Source: Strigamia acuminata
Lineage: Eukaryota > Arthropoda > Chilopoda > Geophilomorpha > Linotaeniidae
Reading direction: 5' to 3'
Length of the DNA stretch: 64,000 bases
NCBI GenBank assembly: GCA_949358305.1
Contig: OX442315.1
Location: forward strand, 13,294,427 to 13,358,426
The notes under the pieces are model-generated. The model saw nothing but the letters and a program-made list of their open reading frames with translations. It did no database searches and was not told the origin of the DNA. This document shows positions 1 through 9,308 of this stretch, piece after piece. The first letter of the stretch is position 1. The number at the start of each line of letters is the position of its first letter. Made by a program: the position numbers and the translations under genes.

Positions 1-126
1 TTTTTCTCAATATGGTGAAATTAAAAGTTTCCATATGGTTTTGACCCAGCATAAAAAATTTAATTTTACTTTCGGCACCTTTTCAAACATTAAAAGATAT
101 ATACACCGAGTGTATCAAATAAATGT

Positions 127-944
127 TGTGGTGACCCCGCGGGTGGTCGTCCCTCCAGTGGACGCCATCCGCATGAGTCACTAGGAAAGGTCAGTTCCCT
201 CGCGTTGGCTCCGCCTTCCCCCCCTGGGAAGCGCGTGCCCCGAGGGGGTGAGGTGATGCGTGGACGGCCCCCATTGGCCGAGCCAGGCCCCTCACCCTGG
301 CCTATATCAGGTAGAGTTTCGCGCCCTACAAACAGAACTTACACAAACGACACCAAGAACACAGCAACTACCTCACCGTCAGGCCAACTCCACCAAAAGT
401 TAGGATTGATAGAGGACCGCTGATTCCAGTGCAACTGTAACTCTCACGAATTTACACTGTGTGTTATTTCCCCGCGAAAGCAGGAAAATAACCCTTGTGG
501 ATTCACACGAAATAATCGACCCACGATTATTTCCATTGCGAAGTGTCCGAGTGCCCTGTAAGAAACTCCCAGTTTCTGGACGGAGCCTTGCGACGCTAAA
601 AACCAACCCTAGACAACAGGCACGGATAGAAGACTCGAAAGAGCATTCCACCGCGTCCGTGAACGACGAATCCGTGACGAATTTACGACAACTCGAGACG
701 CCGCCTTTGTTCCGCCGACCACGCGGAACCGACGACGCCATCTTGAGAAATCCTTTGTTCGACTCTGACCAAGTCGACTCGAGTTTTATACTGAGTGTAT
801 TTTAAGGCTTACGCCTATTGAATAAACCTATTTGTTCATTTAAATATACTTAGTATTCATTTGGGTAATTTACATATTTAGTAGAATCACAGGTAAAGTA
901 ATACACGTTAGCTCATTAAACCTATCACCAGGTAGGACGCGACA
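127..944 (+). repeat. 5' LTR of the gypsy element (818 bp)
   Basis: This matches 12150-12967 at a constant offset of 12,023 with no difference seen. It starts TG and ends CA. An AATAAA is present at about 831-836 near the end of the LTR. A CGCCATCTTG motif lies at 736-745 and recurs in the other LTRs of this window. Short ORFs here recur in the 3' LTR and are not genes. Confidence 0.95.
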
Positions 945-946
945 CG

Positions 947-964
947 TGGGGGTCTGTCCGGGAT
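947..964 (+). other. Primer-binding site of the gypsy element
   Basis: TGGGGGTCTGTCCGGGAT begins 2 nt after the 5' LTR, where the minus-strand primer tRNA should anneal. It resembles the retroviral tRNA-Pro site but has differences in the middle, so the exact primer tRNA is uncertain. Confidence 0.75.
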
Positions 965-1039
965 TTAGAAATAAATCTCAACTGAACTTGTGATCTCTCA
1001 TTTAATATAATAACCCAAATCGAAGAATTACTCAAAGAA

Positions 1040-3508
1040 ATGTCAGACCAAGATGAACAATCCGCGTCTGATAATGAGCGACCTATGCTCGAAAAGGGAA
1101 AACGGACCTCCGACTATAACTTAAGGTCGGGCGGCCCAGTCCCCGAACAATCCGCGAAGGCGAAAGCCCGAGCGAATCGGAGGAAAGCAAAGGCGCAGAA
1201 AGAGGAAGCAGCTGCTTCGCTCGAGGCCCTAACCGAGCCCGAGCGAGAGCCGCTCTCCTCAGATATGCCCTTTGTCGAAGACACCGATACGGAAGTCCTA
1301 GAAAATCAAGAAGAAATTCGCGATACAACAACAGGACGAGTGCCGATACTGGTAGCCGAGGAGAAGACGGAAACTCCGAGGCGAACAACCACAGTCGACA
1401 ACAACCCATCACCAGCACAAAGCCACCATTCGGCCCCCCTAAATGAAACTCCGGCGAGAAACACGAGCGGGACCCCGATGGCCTCCCGTGCCTCGGCGAG
1501 ACCTGCCCCTGTTTCCCCCGAGGTAGCCCACTTAATTCACCTATCGCAACAGGCAGCCCGACTGAAAGCAGTAACCGATATTCCGCCGGGAACGTCAGTT
1601 TGGGACTCGATTACTATACTCACTAAAGCGATCTGCGCAGCACAGGCCCCGACGCCAGTCGCAAGACCAGCGCCGGAGACGCCTGTAGCGCAAGAAACGC
1701 CGAGTGACGTAGGTAACTTCGTGCCCGATCCTCACAAAGCCCTTCACGAATCTCGGGAGAAAGCCCGAGAAGAATCGAGGCAGGAAACGATAAATCGTCA
1801 GCGTAGAGTGAGCGCTGAAAGGAGAGAACTTTGGAACGAGGAAGAGGAACGACTACAGCGGGAAAAAAGAACCATGGAGAGAACGGAAGAAATGGTGCAA
1901 GAAATAAGAGAAGAGCAGGAAGCAAAAATACGAAGAGAATGGAATAATACCGTAGAAGGAAGGCACAGAGAGGCCCAAGACTACGAAGACCAATTCCGAG
2001 CCCTCCTAGCCCAACGAAAAGCCGAGAAATTGCAGAAACTAAGAGAAGAAGCTCAGCGGCAACACCAAAAGTGGGAAGAGCAATACCACGAAAGGATGAA
2101 AGCCGCAAGAGCAAGGAGAGAAAAGGAGCAACTTCTTGAACAGCACGAAGAATGGGAGCGGTACAGATGGACCGACGAGTACCAAGCTAAGAAAAAAGCG
2201 ATAATTGACGAGCAAAAACGATGGGAAGCCGAAAACTGGGAAAAGGAAGCGGAGAAATTCCAAAGAGAGTACGAGCAGGACGTTTCAGAGAGGAGTAAAA
2301 AGGAGGATCCAAAGGCGGACAAAGAGCCCACCGGTGGCTCCGAAGCCGAAACAAAAAAGAGGAAGTCGCAGGATGACGACCAACCGGATAAAAAATCCAG
2401 AAACCGTAACCCCTCGAAACGATCCGAAAGAAGCGCCGCAATCGACGCGTTGCTTAACAAAAAGAACGCGAATAAGGACCGCGAGCGCCCAGGAAGCGAA
2501 GAGAATAAGTGGTATTCTTTTTGCGGGAGCAGCGACGAAAAGGAGCCGCCGCCCTCCGGAGGCTCGAAGAAATCACGGGATGGCGAAGAAGTCCCCCCGA
2601 AGGGACCAAGAGATCACCCACAAGGCGACCCTTCCGACCCCTCTGATTCATCGGACGACGACGACCAAAGTCGACCGTCATCCGGACCGCACCGAGAGAG
2701 CCGCGGCAGCAACCAGCACCATTCGGACCGACCGAATGCCTCCAACCGATCTTCGCACAGCTCTCGCCCTTCCATGCAGGAGGGGAATTTCCAAGACTCT
2801 GCCGGCCGACAATATACAATGGCTGAACTGGGTCGTGCCTTATTGAACTCTTTCCGAAAGGAAGGAATCGACTTGGGCCACCCCGGAGATGAACATAACC
2901 GCGCCGGTGAAAGGGTCAAACGCAAATATGGCGTGCGTAACGAGCCAGCGGCCGAAGCCACGGGCAACATCCGCTGGCAGCACTACGTACAAACGCGATT
3001 CGACGGTTCGTGGAAAGCGGGAGACCGCTTCCTCGACGAAGTCATGAGAATCAAGAAAGCTACAAAGGCGACCGTCGCCGATATGCTTACGCACGGTCTA
3101 GTGGAACTAACCACTGGATCAGCCCGCGAGTGGTACCAAGGACTGAAAAATCCGACCTGGGACGATTTTCTCGTCCGTTTCGACCTTCGATACGGCGAGA
3201 CGCCCGACGAAATAAGCAACAAGTTGCGTAGCCTACGTCAAGCCCCTGGTGAAACACTCGCCGATTATGACGCCCGAGCGAAATTACTCTTCGCCCGAGC
3301 ACCGTACGAAATTAACCCTGCCGGGTTTACGATGATTTTCTATGGGGGATTGTCAGCACATTCACAACGAATATTGCTGGACATGCGTGCTCCCCGCACT
3401 GGCGACTATTGGGATGTCAGTAATTATCTCCTAACCAATACGCTGGAGATAGAACAAAGGTACTACGCCTCGCTGCCACCCGAAGAGGCGGAAGCCCACG
3501 AAAAGTGA
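1040..3508 (+). CDS. Gag-like ORF1 (structural protein, major part)
   Basis: The 822-codon frame begins with an ATG about 95 nt after the LTR. The N-terminal third is charged and low-complexity. Residues about 250-420 are rich in Glu, Arg, Gln and Lys in a pattern expected of a long coiled coil. A Ser/Asp/Pro-rich stretch follows. Residues about 640-800, with tryptophans in WQHYVQ, EWYQGL and TWDDFL, resemble the retrotransposon gag capsid domain. In gypsy elements Gag assembles the particle in which reverse transcription occurs. The frame ends at a TGA (3506-3508). The same frame stays open beyond it and the expected zinc knuckle lies further on in another frame, so this copy's Gag is cut short unless the stop is read through. 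The ORF is longer than most gypsy gags. Confidence 0.8.
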   Translation: MSDQDEQSASDNERPMLEKGKRTSDYNLRSGGPVPEQSAKAKARANRRKAKAQKEEAAASLEALTEPEREPLSSDMPFVEDTDTEVLENQEEIRDTTTGRVPILVAEEKTETPRRTTTVDNNPSPAQSHHSAPLNETPARNTSGTPMASRASARPAPVSPEVAHLIHLSQQAARLKAVTDIPPGTSVWDSITILTKAICAAQAPTPVARPAPETPVAQETPSDVGNFVPDPHKALHESREKAREESRQETINRQRRVSAERRELWNEEEERLQREKRTMERTEEMVQEIREEQEAKIRREWNNTVEGRHREAQDYEDQFRALLAQRKAEKLQKLREEAQRQHQKWEEQYHERMKAARARREKEQLLEQHEEWERYRWTDEYQAKKKAIIDEQKRWEAENWEKEAEKFQREYEQDVSERSKKEDPKADKEPTGGSEAETKKRKSQDDDQPDKKSRNRNPSKRSERSAAIDALLNKKNANKDRERPGSEENKWYSFCGSSDEKEPPPSGGSKKSRDGEEVPPKGPRDHPQGDPSDPSDSSDDDDQSRPSSGPHRESRGSNQHHSDRPNASNRSSHSSRPSMQEGNFQDSAGRQYTMAELGRALLNSFRKEGIDLGHPGDEHNRAGERVKRKYGVRNEPAAEATGNIRWQHYVQTRFDGSWKAGDRFLDEVMRIKKATKATVADMLTHGLVELTTGSAREWYQGLKNPTWDDFLVRFDLRYGETPDEISNKLRSLRQAPGETLADYDARAKLLFARAPYEINPAGFTMIFYGGLSAHSQRILLDMRAPRTGDYWDVSNYLLTNTLEIEQRYYASLPPEEAEAHEK

Positions 3509-4142
3509 CTGATAACCAGCGCCGAACGCCATAAAGCTTCCGAGAAATTAATGAGGCCGAGCGAATACCTCAGCGGCATAATGAGCCTCACTGAGGCATC
3601 TTCGGGACGGACGTTGACACCAAAAACCGGTGTCACGCTCCCGAGCAACCCGATTGCTGCCCCAAAGAAAGCTCCGACGACTACAGCGATGCAGGTGACC
3701 TCGACTGACTTAGCCACCTCGGCAAAAGCAGAAGAAGCGTCACCTCCCGCGGCGGTCGCCGAGCCGACAGAGGAATCAAGCGATGAAGACGACCTGCACG
3801 AGCACCTCGAAAACTTATCGACGGGGTGCGACGACCAAGGCCCGTACCTTCATCACGCGCACCGAGCGCTAGCCATCACCCAATTCAGAGCCCACGCCCG
3901 AGCCACCAAGGAAATAGGGACGGTTCCCAACAGCATTCGTCCCGAAAAAACCGGGTTTCACACCCACGGGCGACAAAAGCAATATTAAATGCTACAGCTG
4001 TGGGGAATACGGCCATTATTCCGACAAATGCGAAAAAAGGGCCAAAGTCACTAGCGAGACACAAACTATGATGAAGATGATGGCAGAGTTAAATATCGCC
4101 CTGGCAAAAAACTGCCAAGCGCAGGCGTCGTCGAAGAAATAG
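3509..4142 (+). pseudogene. Gag C-terminal region with CCHC zinc knuckle, displaced by a frame change
   Basis: After the TGA the ORF1 frame stays open to 3988 with Ala/Thr/Glu-rich sequence. The nucleic-acid-binding knuckle CYSCGEYGHYSDKC (C-X2-C-X4-H-X4-C) is encoded at 3990-4031 in a different frame, open from 3918 to the TAG at 4140-4142. Continuous Gag would therefore need passage through the TGA and a +1 change between about 3918 and 3988. Single-base indel plus nonsense mutation is the simplest reading. Programmed recoding is possible because the LTRs look identical. The knuckle frame is the one in which the slippery heptamer is in register. Confidence 0.75.
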
Positions 4143-7100
4143 AATCGACTTCGTCTGCGAAAGCCGAGGAAATAACAAGGAAAAAGAAATTCCATACCGG
4201 ACCTGCCGGTCACGCCATACTTGATGCGCAGGTCAAAGACCGAGCCCAATCCGCACCAGAAAAGGAAGGAAAAGTGATACTGAGGGGCATGCAAGTGAAA
4301 ACTGAGGCCAAGACAGACGATAGTTGGGCCGAACTCCCGTTTGACTTGGAAGTCGTACCGCAGAAATTGCGAGTATTCCACTGCAACGTCTCAAAGTCAC
4401 ATTGCGAGACACTCTGTATGTTACCAGTGACCATTGAAAACCAAAAGTTACTGGGACTACTGGATTCCGGAGCGGATCGTTCTTTCATATCCGAAGATCT
4501 AGTCGAGAGCCTAGACATCGAAGACAAAATGATGAAAGTCAATGAGAATGTGGAATTACTCACGGCTAATGGCTATGTAAAGCCAAGGGGCGTAATAAAA
4601 ATCACCATCGATTGGAGGGGAGGGAACCTATCCCACCCCTTCTTGGTGCTGCCATCCCACGACAAGGTGTTCCTCCTCGGAATCGACATCATGGCTAAAC
4701 TAAAAATACAGCCAAATCCGATAACGAGATCGTGGAATTGGATAAGCCCCGAAGGTGAAAGGCCCATTCCAGTAGTACCCCAAAAATTACTGGACGAGGC
4801 CCAAGAGAAGGAGGAATACGAGAGAGGACTGCGAAAATTCGTACAGGACTACGATTTCGTAGCCTTCGCTCTGGAACTGCAAAGAAGCAACATGGTGGAC
4901 ACGTTGGTCGAGGAAGCCGCTCTGCAAGTCAACGAGGCATCATTGCTGAGACGAATACTTCGTAAGCACGAGCGGATCCTCACCAAAACGCCCGGAAGGA
5001 CGACCGAAGCCGTACACGAGATCGAACTGACGACGGACAAACCAATTCGCGTGCCATACAAGGGGATGAATCCCCAAAAACGGGATATAGTGACCCAGAT
5101 GTGTCAAGACATGCTCGACAAAGGCATCGTCACAGAAGCATTGGGCGAATACGCGATGAGGATCGTCCTAGTAATGCGACCCGGCTCCGAGCCTCGCTTG
5201 TGTATCGACTACCGCCCGCTCAATGCTATAACGGTGATAGATCCGATACAGATGCCCTCCATCGAAGCGATTCTCCGGGAGCTGGCTCCATTTAATTGGG
5301 TAACCACCATGGACCTGTCAAAAGGGTACTGGCAGGTCGAACTCCGACCGGAAGACAAACTAAAAACAGCGTTTTACTCGCCTATAGGGCGATTAATGTT
5401 CAACGTAATGCCATTCGGACTAGTGAACGCACCAAGCACATTTCAAAAGTTAATCGAAAGCGTCCTCGGAGACATGTTACATGATTTCGTATGGGCTTAT
5501 CTCGACGATATCATTATTGCGTCAGACACTTTTGAGGAACACATAGAGCACATAGACCGAGTGGTCTCCCGTTTAGCCAAAGCTGGACTCCATGTCCACC
5601 CCGGAAAGAGCAAGTTCTGTAGAAAAGAACTTGCCTTCCTAGGCTATCGAATCGGAGTTGAAGGGATCGCCATTGATCCCGAAAAAGTACGAGCAATAAA
5701 CGGATTCCCGGCCCCAGAAGATATAAAGGGAGTCCAGAGATTCATGGGAATGATTAATTTTTTCGGCAGGCTGCTCCCCAATTTGGCAGAAGTAGCCGCG
5801 CCCGTGACGGACCTCCTGCGAACCGACCGCGAGTTCGCTTGGACGGCCGAATGCGAGGCCGCCTTCAACGCCATAAAACAAATGCTGGCCGACGTCGACA
5901 AAATGCCGCTACCCGATCTAAACCGACCGTTCGTACTGCATACCGACGCCAGCCGAGTTGGCTTGGGAGCAGCCCTCTTGCAAAAACACACGTATAACGG
6001 AGTAGAGCAAGAAGTACCCTGTATGTTCATAAGCCGAAAAATACAGGGAGCCGAGAAAAACTACACGGCTACAGAACTGGAGTGCTTAGCCGTAATATGG
6101 GCTGTTCGGAAATTTCGTGACTACCTAGAGTATACGAACTTCGAGGTACAGACCGATCATCAAGCATTAAGTTGGTTGATGAAATTAAAAGAACCATCCG
6201 GCAGACTCGCCAGATGGCAACTCGAACTCATGGCGTGCGACATAACAATAACATATCGCCCCGGAAAGTTCAATCAGGTTGCCGACGCTTTATCGCGAGC
6301 CCCGGCGTCCGACCCCCATGGTCCGGACGACGACGGCGAGGACGATTCGCGTCTACTCTATTGTCCGACGCCCAGACGAATTTGGCGCCTGCGTAAAGCG
6401 AACGAATTGCCTGTAATGGAGCCCGCTGACAGAACACTTTGCGGTTTCTGGACTCGAACGTACCAGCCAGCTGGAGCGACCGACGCGAAGACGGAGGCAG
6501 CCCCTCCAGTCGTCCAAGAGGCCCCAAAAACTCTGCTGCGAGCCTTCACGGCCACAATAGAAAAGAAAACGCAATACGCGCCGCCAACAAGACTCGAGTT
6601 CATCGAACATCAGGCGACCGACGCCAAATGTCAAATAATGACTCGATTCCTAGAAAAGGGGGAATATCCGGTCGACATGACGAATCCTCATCGCAGAAAG
6701 CAATTTGCTAAGGAAGCCACCAGCTACCTGATAGACGACGGGTTACTACTGAAATACCACCCGACGTTTCAGGACGACCTTAGCGGAGCGGGAAACGCAA
6801 TAAAAGTGGTGGTGCCTGTCTCGCTACACACCCGATTGCTGTGGCTGATGCACGGGCACCCACTCGCTAGCCACGCCGGCATAGCAAGAACATTGTACCG
6901 CGTGAAGCAGATATTTTTTTTGCCCGGAGCCCGCCAGAAAATAACGAAATTTATTCGTCACTGCTCCCGGTGCCAAGCATGTCGACCTCGCGACAAAGTG
7001 GCCAGAAACACAATGTCTCTTGGCCCCTATGCTCCCTTCGACTGTTGGAGTGTTGACTTGATGGGCCCCAAGCCCACAACAAGCAACCGCAACATGTATA

Positions 7101-8248
7101 TACTTGTAATTATGGACGTAGCGACCCGTTGGCTCGAGTTGTACGCCCTCGCGAAGCCCTCGGCGGAAAATATCGCCGAGTGTCTTTACGACGTGGCAGT
7201 GCGATTTGGGTTTCCTCGGAAACTCATTTCCGATAACGGGCCCCAATTCAGGTCCAAAATATACAAGGAGTTCTGCAAGAAATTTAAGATGGAGATTTCA
7301 AACACCTCCACTTATAATCCTCAAACGAACCCCGTGGAAAGGCTAAACAAAGACGTGAAATACGCTTTGACGGTGTTCACCGACGTACACAATCGGTGGG
7401 ATGAGTATCTACGTGAGATAGCGTTCAGCATTCGCTCCACCGTATCACGAACACGCGACTTCTCACCGGCGTTTCTTAATTTCGCCCGCGAACTAAGAAT
7501 GCCATGGGACCCACGAGTTGCGGAAGCAGTGAATGTACTGGACCCCGCCAACCCACACGAGTACGTATGTCGTTTGGAACAGACAATTTCCGACACATAT
7601 CAGCACCTCATGACTCACATCTTTGACCTACGGGAAAGAGTCGCAGAAAAAGAAGGAGATTTAGATTTTACGAATTTCAAGGTCAACGACCTGGTGTGGA
7701 AGGAAACACACATATTATCGAATGCTGCGAGGGGCATTGCCGCGGGTCTGGCCGACAAAAGGGACGGACCCTATGTAATTGTGGCAGAACACGGCGGCAA
7801 CGCCTACCAATTGCGCAGATTAACAGATAATAAAAATTTCCAGTCGATCAACGGCCGAGAATTAAAACCATATCTACCAGAATTTCGCCAAGAAATATGG
7901 CTGGAAGGTCAGACACACAGCGGCCAAGGTGGCACAGTGGTTGACACATTCCAAAATAACAACGAAATCGGCGAAGGAGCAGACGAAGATGACGAATTTT
8001 TCGACGCCGAATCCCAACCCGCAGAGGCTCCCAATCAAGCGGAGCAAACAGTCTCGGAGAGGGAGGAAGCAGAAGAAAATACTTCTGAAAAAGAAAAAAC
8101 AAAATTAAAAGAAGTAAACAATACCGCAACATCGGAGATGAGCGACCAAGTGGGAGCCGATACCACTCGCGAGCAAAAACGCAACCTTCGACCACGAAAA
8201 TCGAAGAATCCGTTCATCCGAGACGGAAAAATCACCGGGAGAAACTAG
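4055..8248 (+). CDS. pol: Pol polyprotein: protease, reverse transcriptase, RNase H, integrase
   Basis: The frame is open from 4055, after a TAG, to 8248. It has no good ATG near its start and probably is reached by frameshifting; residue numbers here count from the GTG at 4274. Aspartic protease DSGA is at residue 64. RT motifs are LCIDYRPLN, MDLSKGYWQVEL, FGLVNAPSTFQ and YLDDI (aspartates 411-412). RNase H begins near HTDAS (Asp558). Integrase has a zinc-binding HHCC module (His860 to Cys897/900) and catalytic D928, D987 and E1022, the last two separated by 34 residues in the NPVERLN type. A GPY/F-like module (DGPYVI) and an acidic tail follow. It copies the RNA into DNA and inserts it. All catalytic residues looked for are present and there is no internal stop. 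Confidence 0.95.
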   Translation, partial: RDTNYDEDDGRVKYRPGKKLPSAGVVEEIESTSSAKAEEITRKKKFHTGPAGHAILDAQVKDRAQSAPEKEGKVILRGMQVKTEAKTDDSWAELPFDLEVVPQKLRVFHCNVSKSHCETLCMLPVTIENQKLLGLLDSGADRSFISEDLVESLDIEDKMMKVNENVELLTANGYVKPRGVIKITIDWRGGNLSHPFLVLPSHDKVFLLGIDIMAKLKIQPNPITRSWNWISPEGERPIPVVPQKLLDEAQEKEEYERGLRKFVQDYDFVAFALELQRSNMVDTLVEEAALQVNEASLLRRILRKHERILTKTPGRTTEAVHEIELTTDKPIRVPYKGMNPQKRDIVTQMCQDMLDKGIVTEALGEYAMRIVLVMRPGSEPRLCIDYRPLNAITVIDPIQMPSIEAILRELAPFNWVTTMDLSKGYWQVELRPEDKLKTAFYSPIGRLMFNVMPFGLVNAPSTFQKLIESVLGDMLHDFVWAYLDDIIIASDTFEEHIEHIDRVVSRLAKAGLHVHPGKSKFCRKELAFLGYRIGVEGIAIDPEKVRAINGFPAPEDIKGVQRFMGMINFFGRLLPNLAEVAAPVTDLLRTDREFAWTAECEAAFNAIKQMLADVDKMPLPDLNRPFVLHTDASRVGLGAALLQKHTYNGVEQEVPCMFISRKIQGAEKNYTATELECLAVIWAVRKFRDYLEYTNFEVQTDHQALSWLMKLKEPSGRLARWQLELMACDITITYRPGKFNQVADALSRAPASDPHGPDDDGEDDSRLLYCPTPRRIWRLRKANELPVMEPADRTLCGFWTRTYQPAGATDAKTEAAPPVVQEAPKTLLRAFTATIEKKTQYAPPTRLEFIEHQATDAKCQIMTRFLEKGEYPVDMTNPHRRKQFAKEATSYLIDDGLLLKYHPTFQDDLSGAGNAIKVVVPVSLHTRLLWLMHGHPLASHAGIARTLYRVKQIFFLPGARQKITKFIRHCSRCQACRPRDKVARNTMSLGPYAPFDCWSVDLMGPKPTTSNRNMYILVIMDVATRWLELYALAKPSAENIAECLYDVAVRFGFPRKLISDNGPQFRSKIYKEFCKKFKMEISNTSTYNPQTNPVERLNKDVKYALTVFTDVHNRWDEYLREIAFSIRSTVSRTRDFSPAFLNFARELRMPWDPRVAEAVNVLDPANPHEYVCRLEQTISDTYQHLMTHIFDLRERVAEKEGDLDFTNFKVNDLVWKETHILSNAARGIAAGLADKRDGPYVIVAEHGGNAYQLRRLTDNKNFQSINGRELKPYLPEFRQEIWLEGQTHSGQGGTVVDTFQNNNEIGEGADEDDEFFDAESQPAEAPNQAEQTVSEREEAEENTSEKEKTKLKEVNNTATSEMSDQVGADTTREQKRNLRPRKSKNPFIRDGKITGRN
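4106..4159 (+). promoter_or_regulatory. Candidate -1 ribosomal frameshift site between gag and pol
   Basis: A AAA AAC at 4106-4112 is in register with the zinc-knuckle frame as X XXY YYZ. It lies 28 nt before that frame's TAG (4140-4142) and inside the 4055-4142 overlap with pol. A -1 slip leads directly into the pol frame. Seven nucleotides downstream a possible stem starts: CGCAG (4120-4124) and CGAAG (4132-4136) can pair with CTGCG (4155-4159) and CTTCG (4149-4153). A AAA AAC is an established retroviral slippery sequence. The pairing was done by eye. Confidence 0.7.
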
Positions 8249-9308
8249 AAAGAAATAAAAAGGTCAAGACAGGTGATTGCGGCGTCGTAAAGTTGAAGAA
8301 ATTCACTTACGAGAGCTGCAACGCATGTCGAGACATAAAATTCGGCTAAGTCCGAACTTCGTCATCAGTTATCACCGTCAATATCGAAAAGCGAGATTAC
8401 ATGACGTATCGGTCGAAACCCCGTAGCATAACATGCGCACGGCTCGATCGCACGCGTCGTCCCCGTAGCTCCACGCTCACACGGACAAATCTCGTACCGA
8501 ACGAGACGCGTCCGTGACCCACAATCCTCCGCGCCGATCAGTTCCGTTTCCGATTGTTCGCTGACACGAAAAGCACGCGTTCCTGACGATTTCCTCGTGA
8601 AATCGTTTTCAGAACCTCTTTTCTCTCGAATAATTAGATTTTCTCTTGATGGCTGATCGACGCAACCCGAGAATTGACCCCGACGCCTCGTCCTCCAGAG
8701 ACGAGAGCGAAGGATTGGTCATCGAGGCGGAGGAAGAAGATTGGGATGAGCCGGAGCAACTGCAGGTAACATAAGATCTTCCCGTAAGATCAAAAAATGT
8801 AATCCGCCGACATCCGACACCGTGTCGGATTGTGGCGCGTGATAACTTGACTGATGAATTCTTTTTGTATTTATTTTGTTGATTTTCGGTAGAATCGGAG
8901 CTCGGGCGCGGAAACCTTTTTCGTGCTCGAAGATCTCCGATCTCCAAACCCAGACAAAGGAATTGTTTGCCAAGATGGCGTCGCTAAAAAATTAGAAAAA
9001 ATTGAGAACTGAAAGTAACGTTGAAACTTCGTAATAAATTAAAATACGAGTAGAAAAGCTTAAATAAAAACAACCGATTCTCTTATATTACACGACGTTG
9101 TTTTGAGCGGACCTCCTGAATCTAAAAAAAGGTAGCAAGAGAAAGACTGAGCTACACCAGCGGCCAACCACCGCGGACCTGCGAATAATCAGGACAGAGA
9201 GGAGCGGCCACAACCGAAAGAAATTTTGGTGCCACCGCCGATCTCACAATTTTTATTCCAAATATTTATAAAAAGAGTATCGAAATTAAAATGTATTTAA
9301 TGCTTCAG
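8249..9308 (+). other. Region between pol and ORF3 with a short coding exon and splice signals
   Basis: A 39-codon frame starts at ATG 8649 (MADRRNPRIDPD...) and runs to CAG|GTAACA, a good 5' splice donor after 8765; unspliced it stops at 8772-8774. In the same phase, TTCAG at 9304-9308 is a possible acceptor leading into ORF3 at 9309, an intron of 543 bp. An alternative acceptor TCGGTAG at about 8892, with a better pyrimidine tract, would give a protein of about 78 residues. TTTTCAG near 8610 may be an acceptor for a leader. The rest shows no gene. Confidence 0.5.

Noticed and set aside
400-805. Overlapping ORFs of about 114 codons on both strands in the LTR
   Set aside because: They recur unchanged in the 3' LTR, have no recognisable domains and lie in regulatory sequence.
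1623-2970. Several minus-strand ORFs of 74-163 codons opposite gag
   Set aside because: These are mirror frames of a low-complexity, charge-rich coding region with leucine/serine-rich, non-domain translations.
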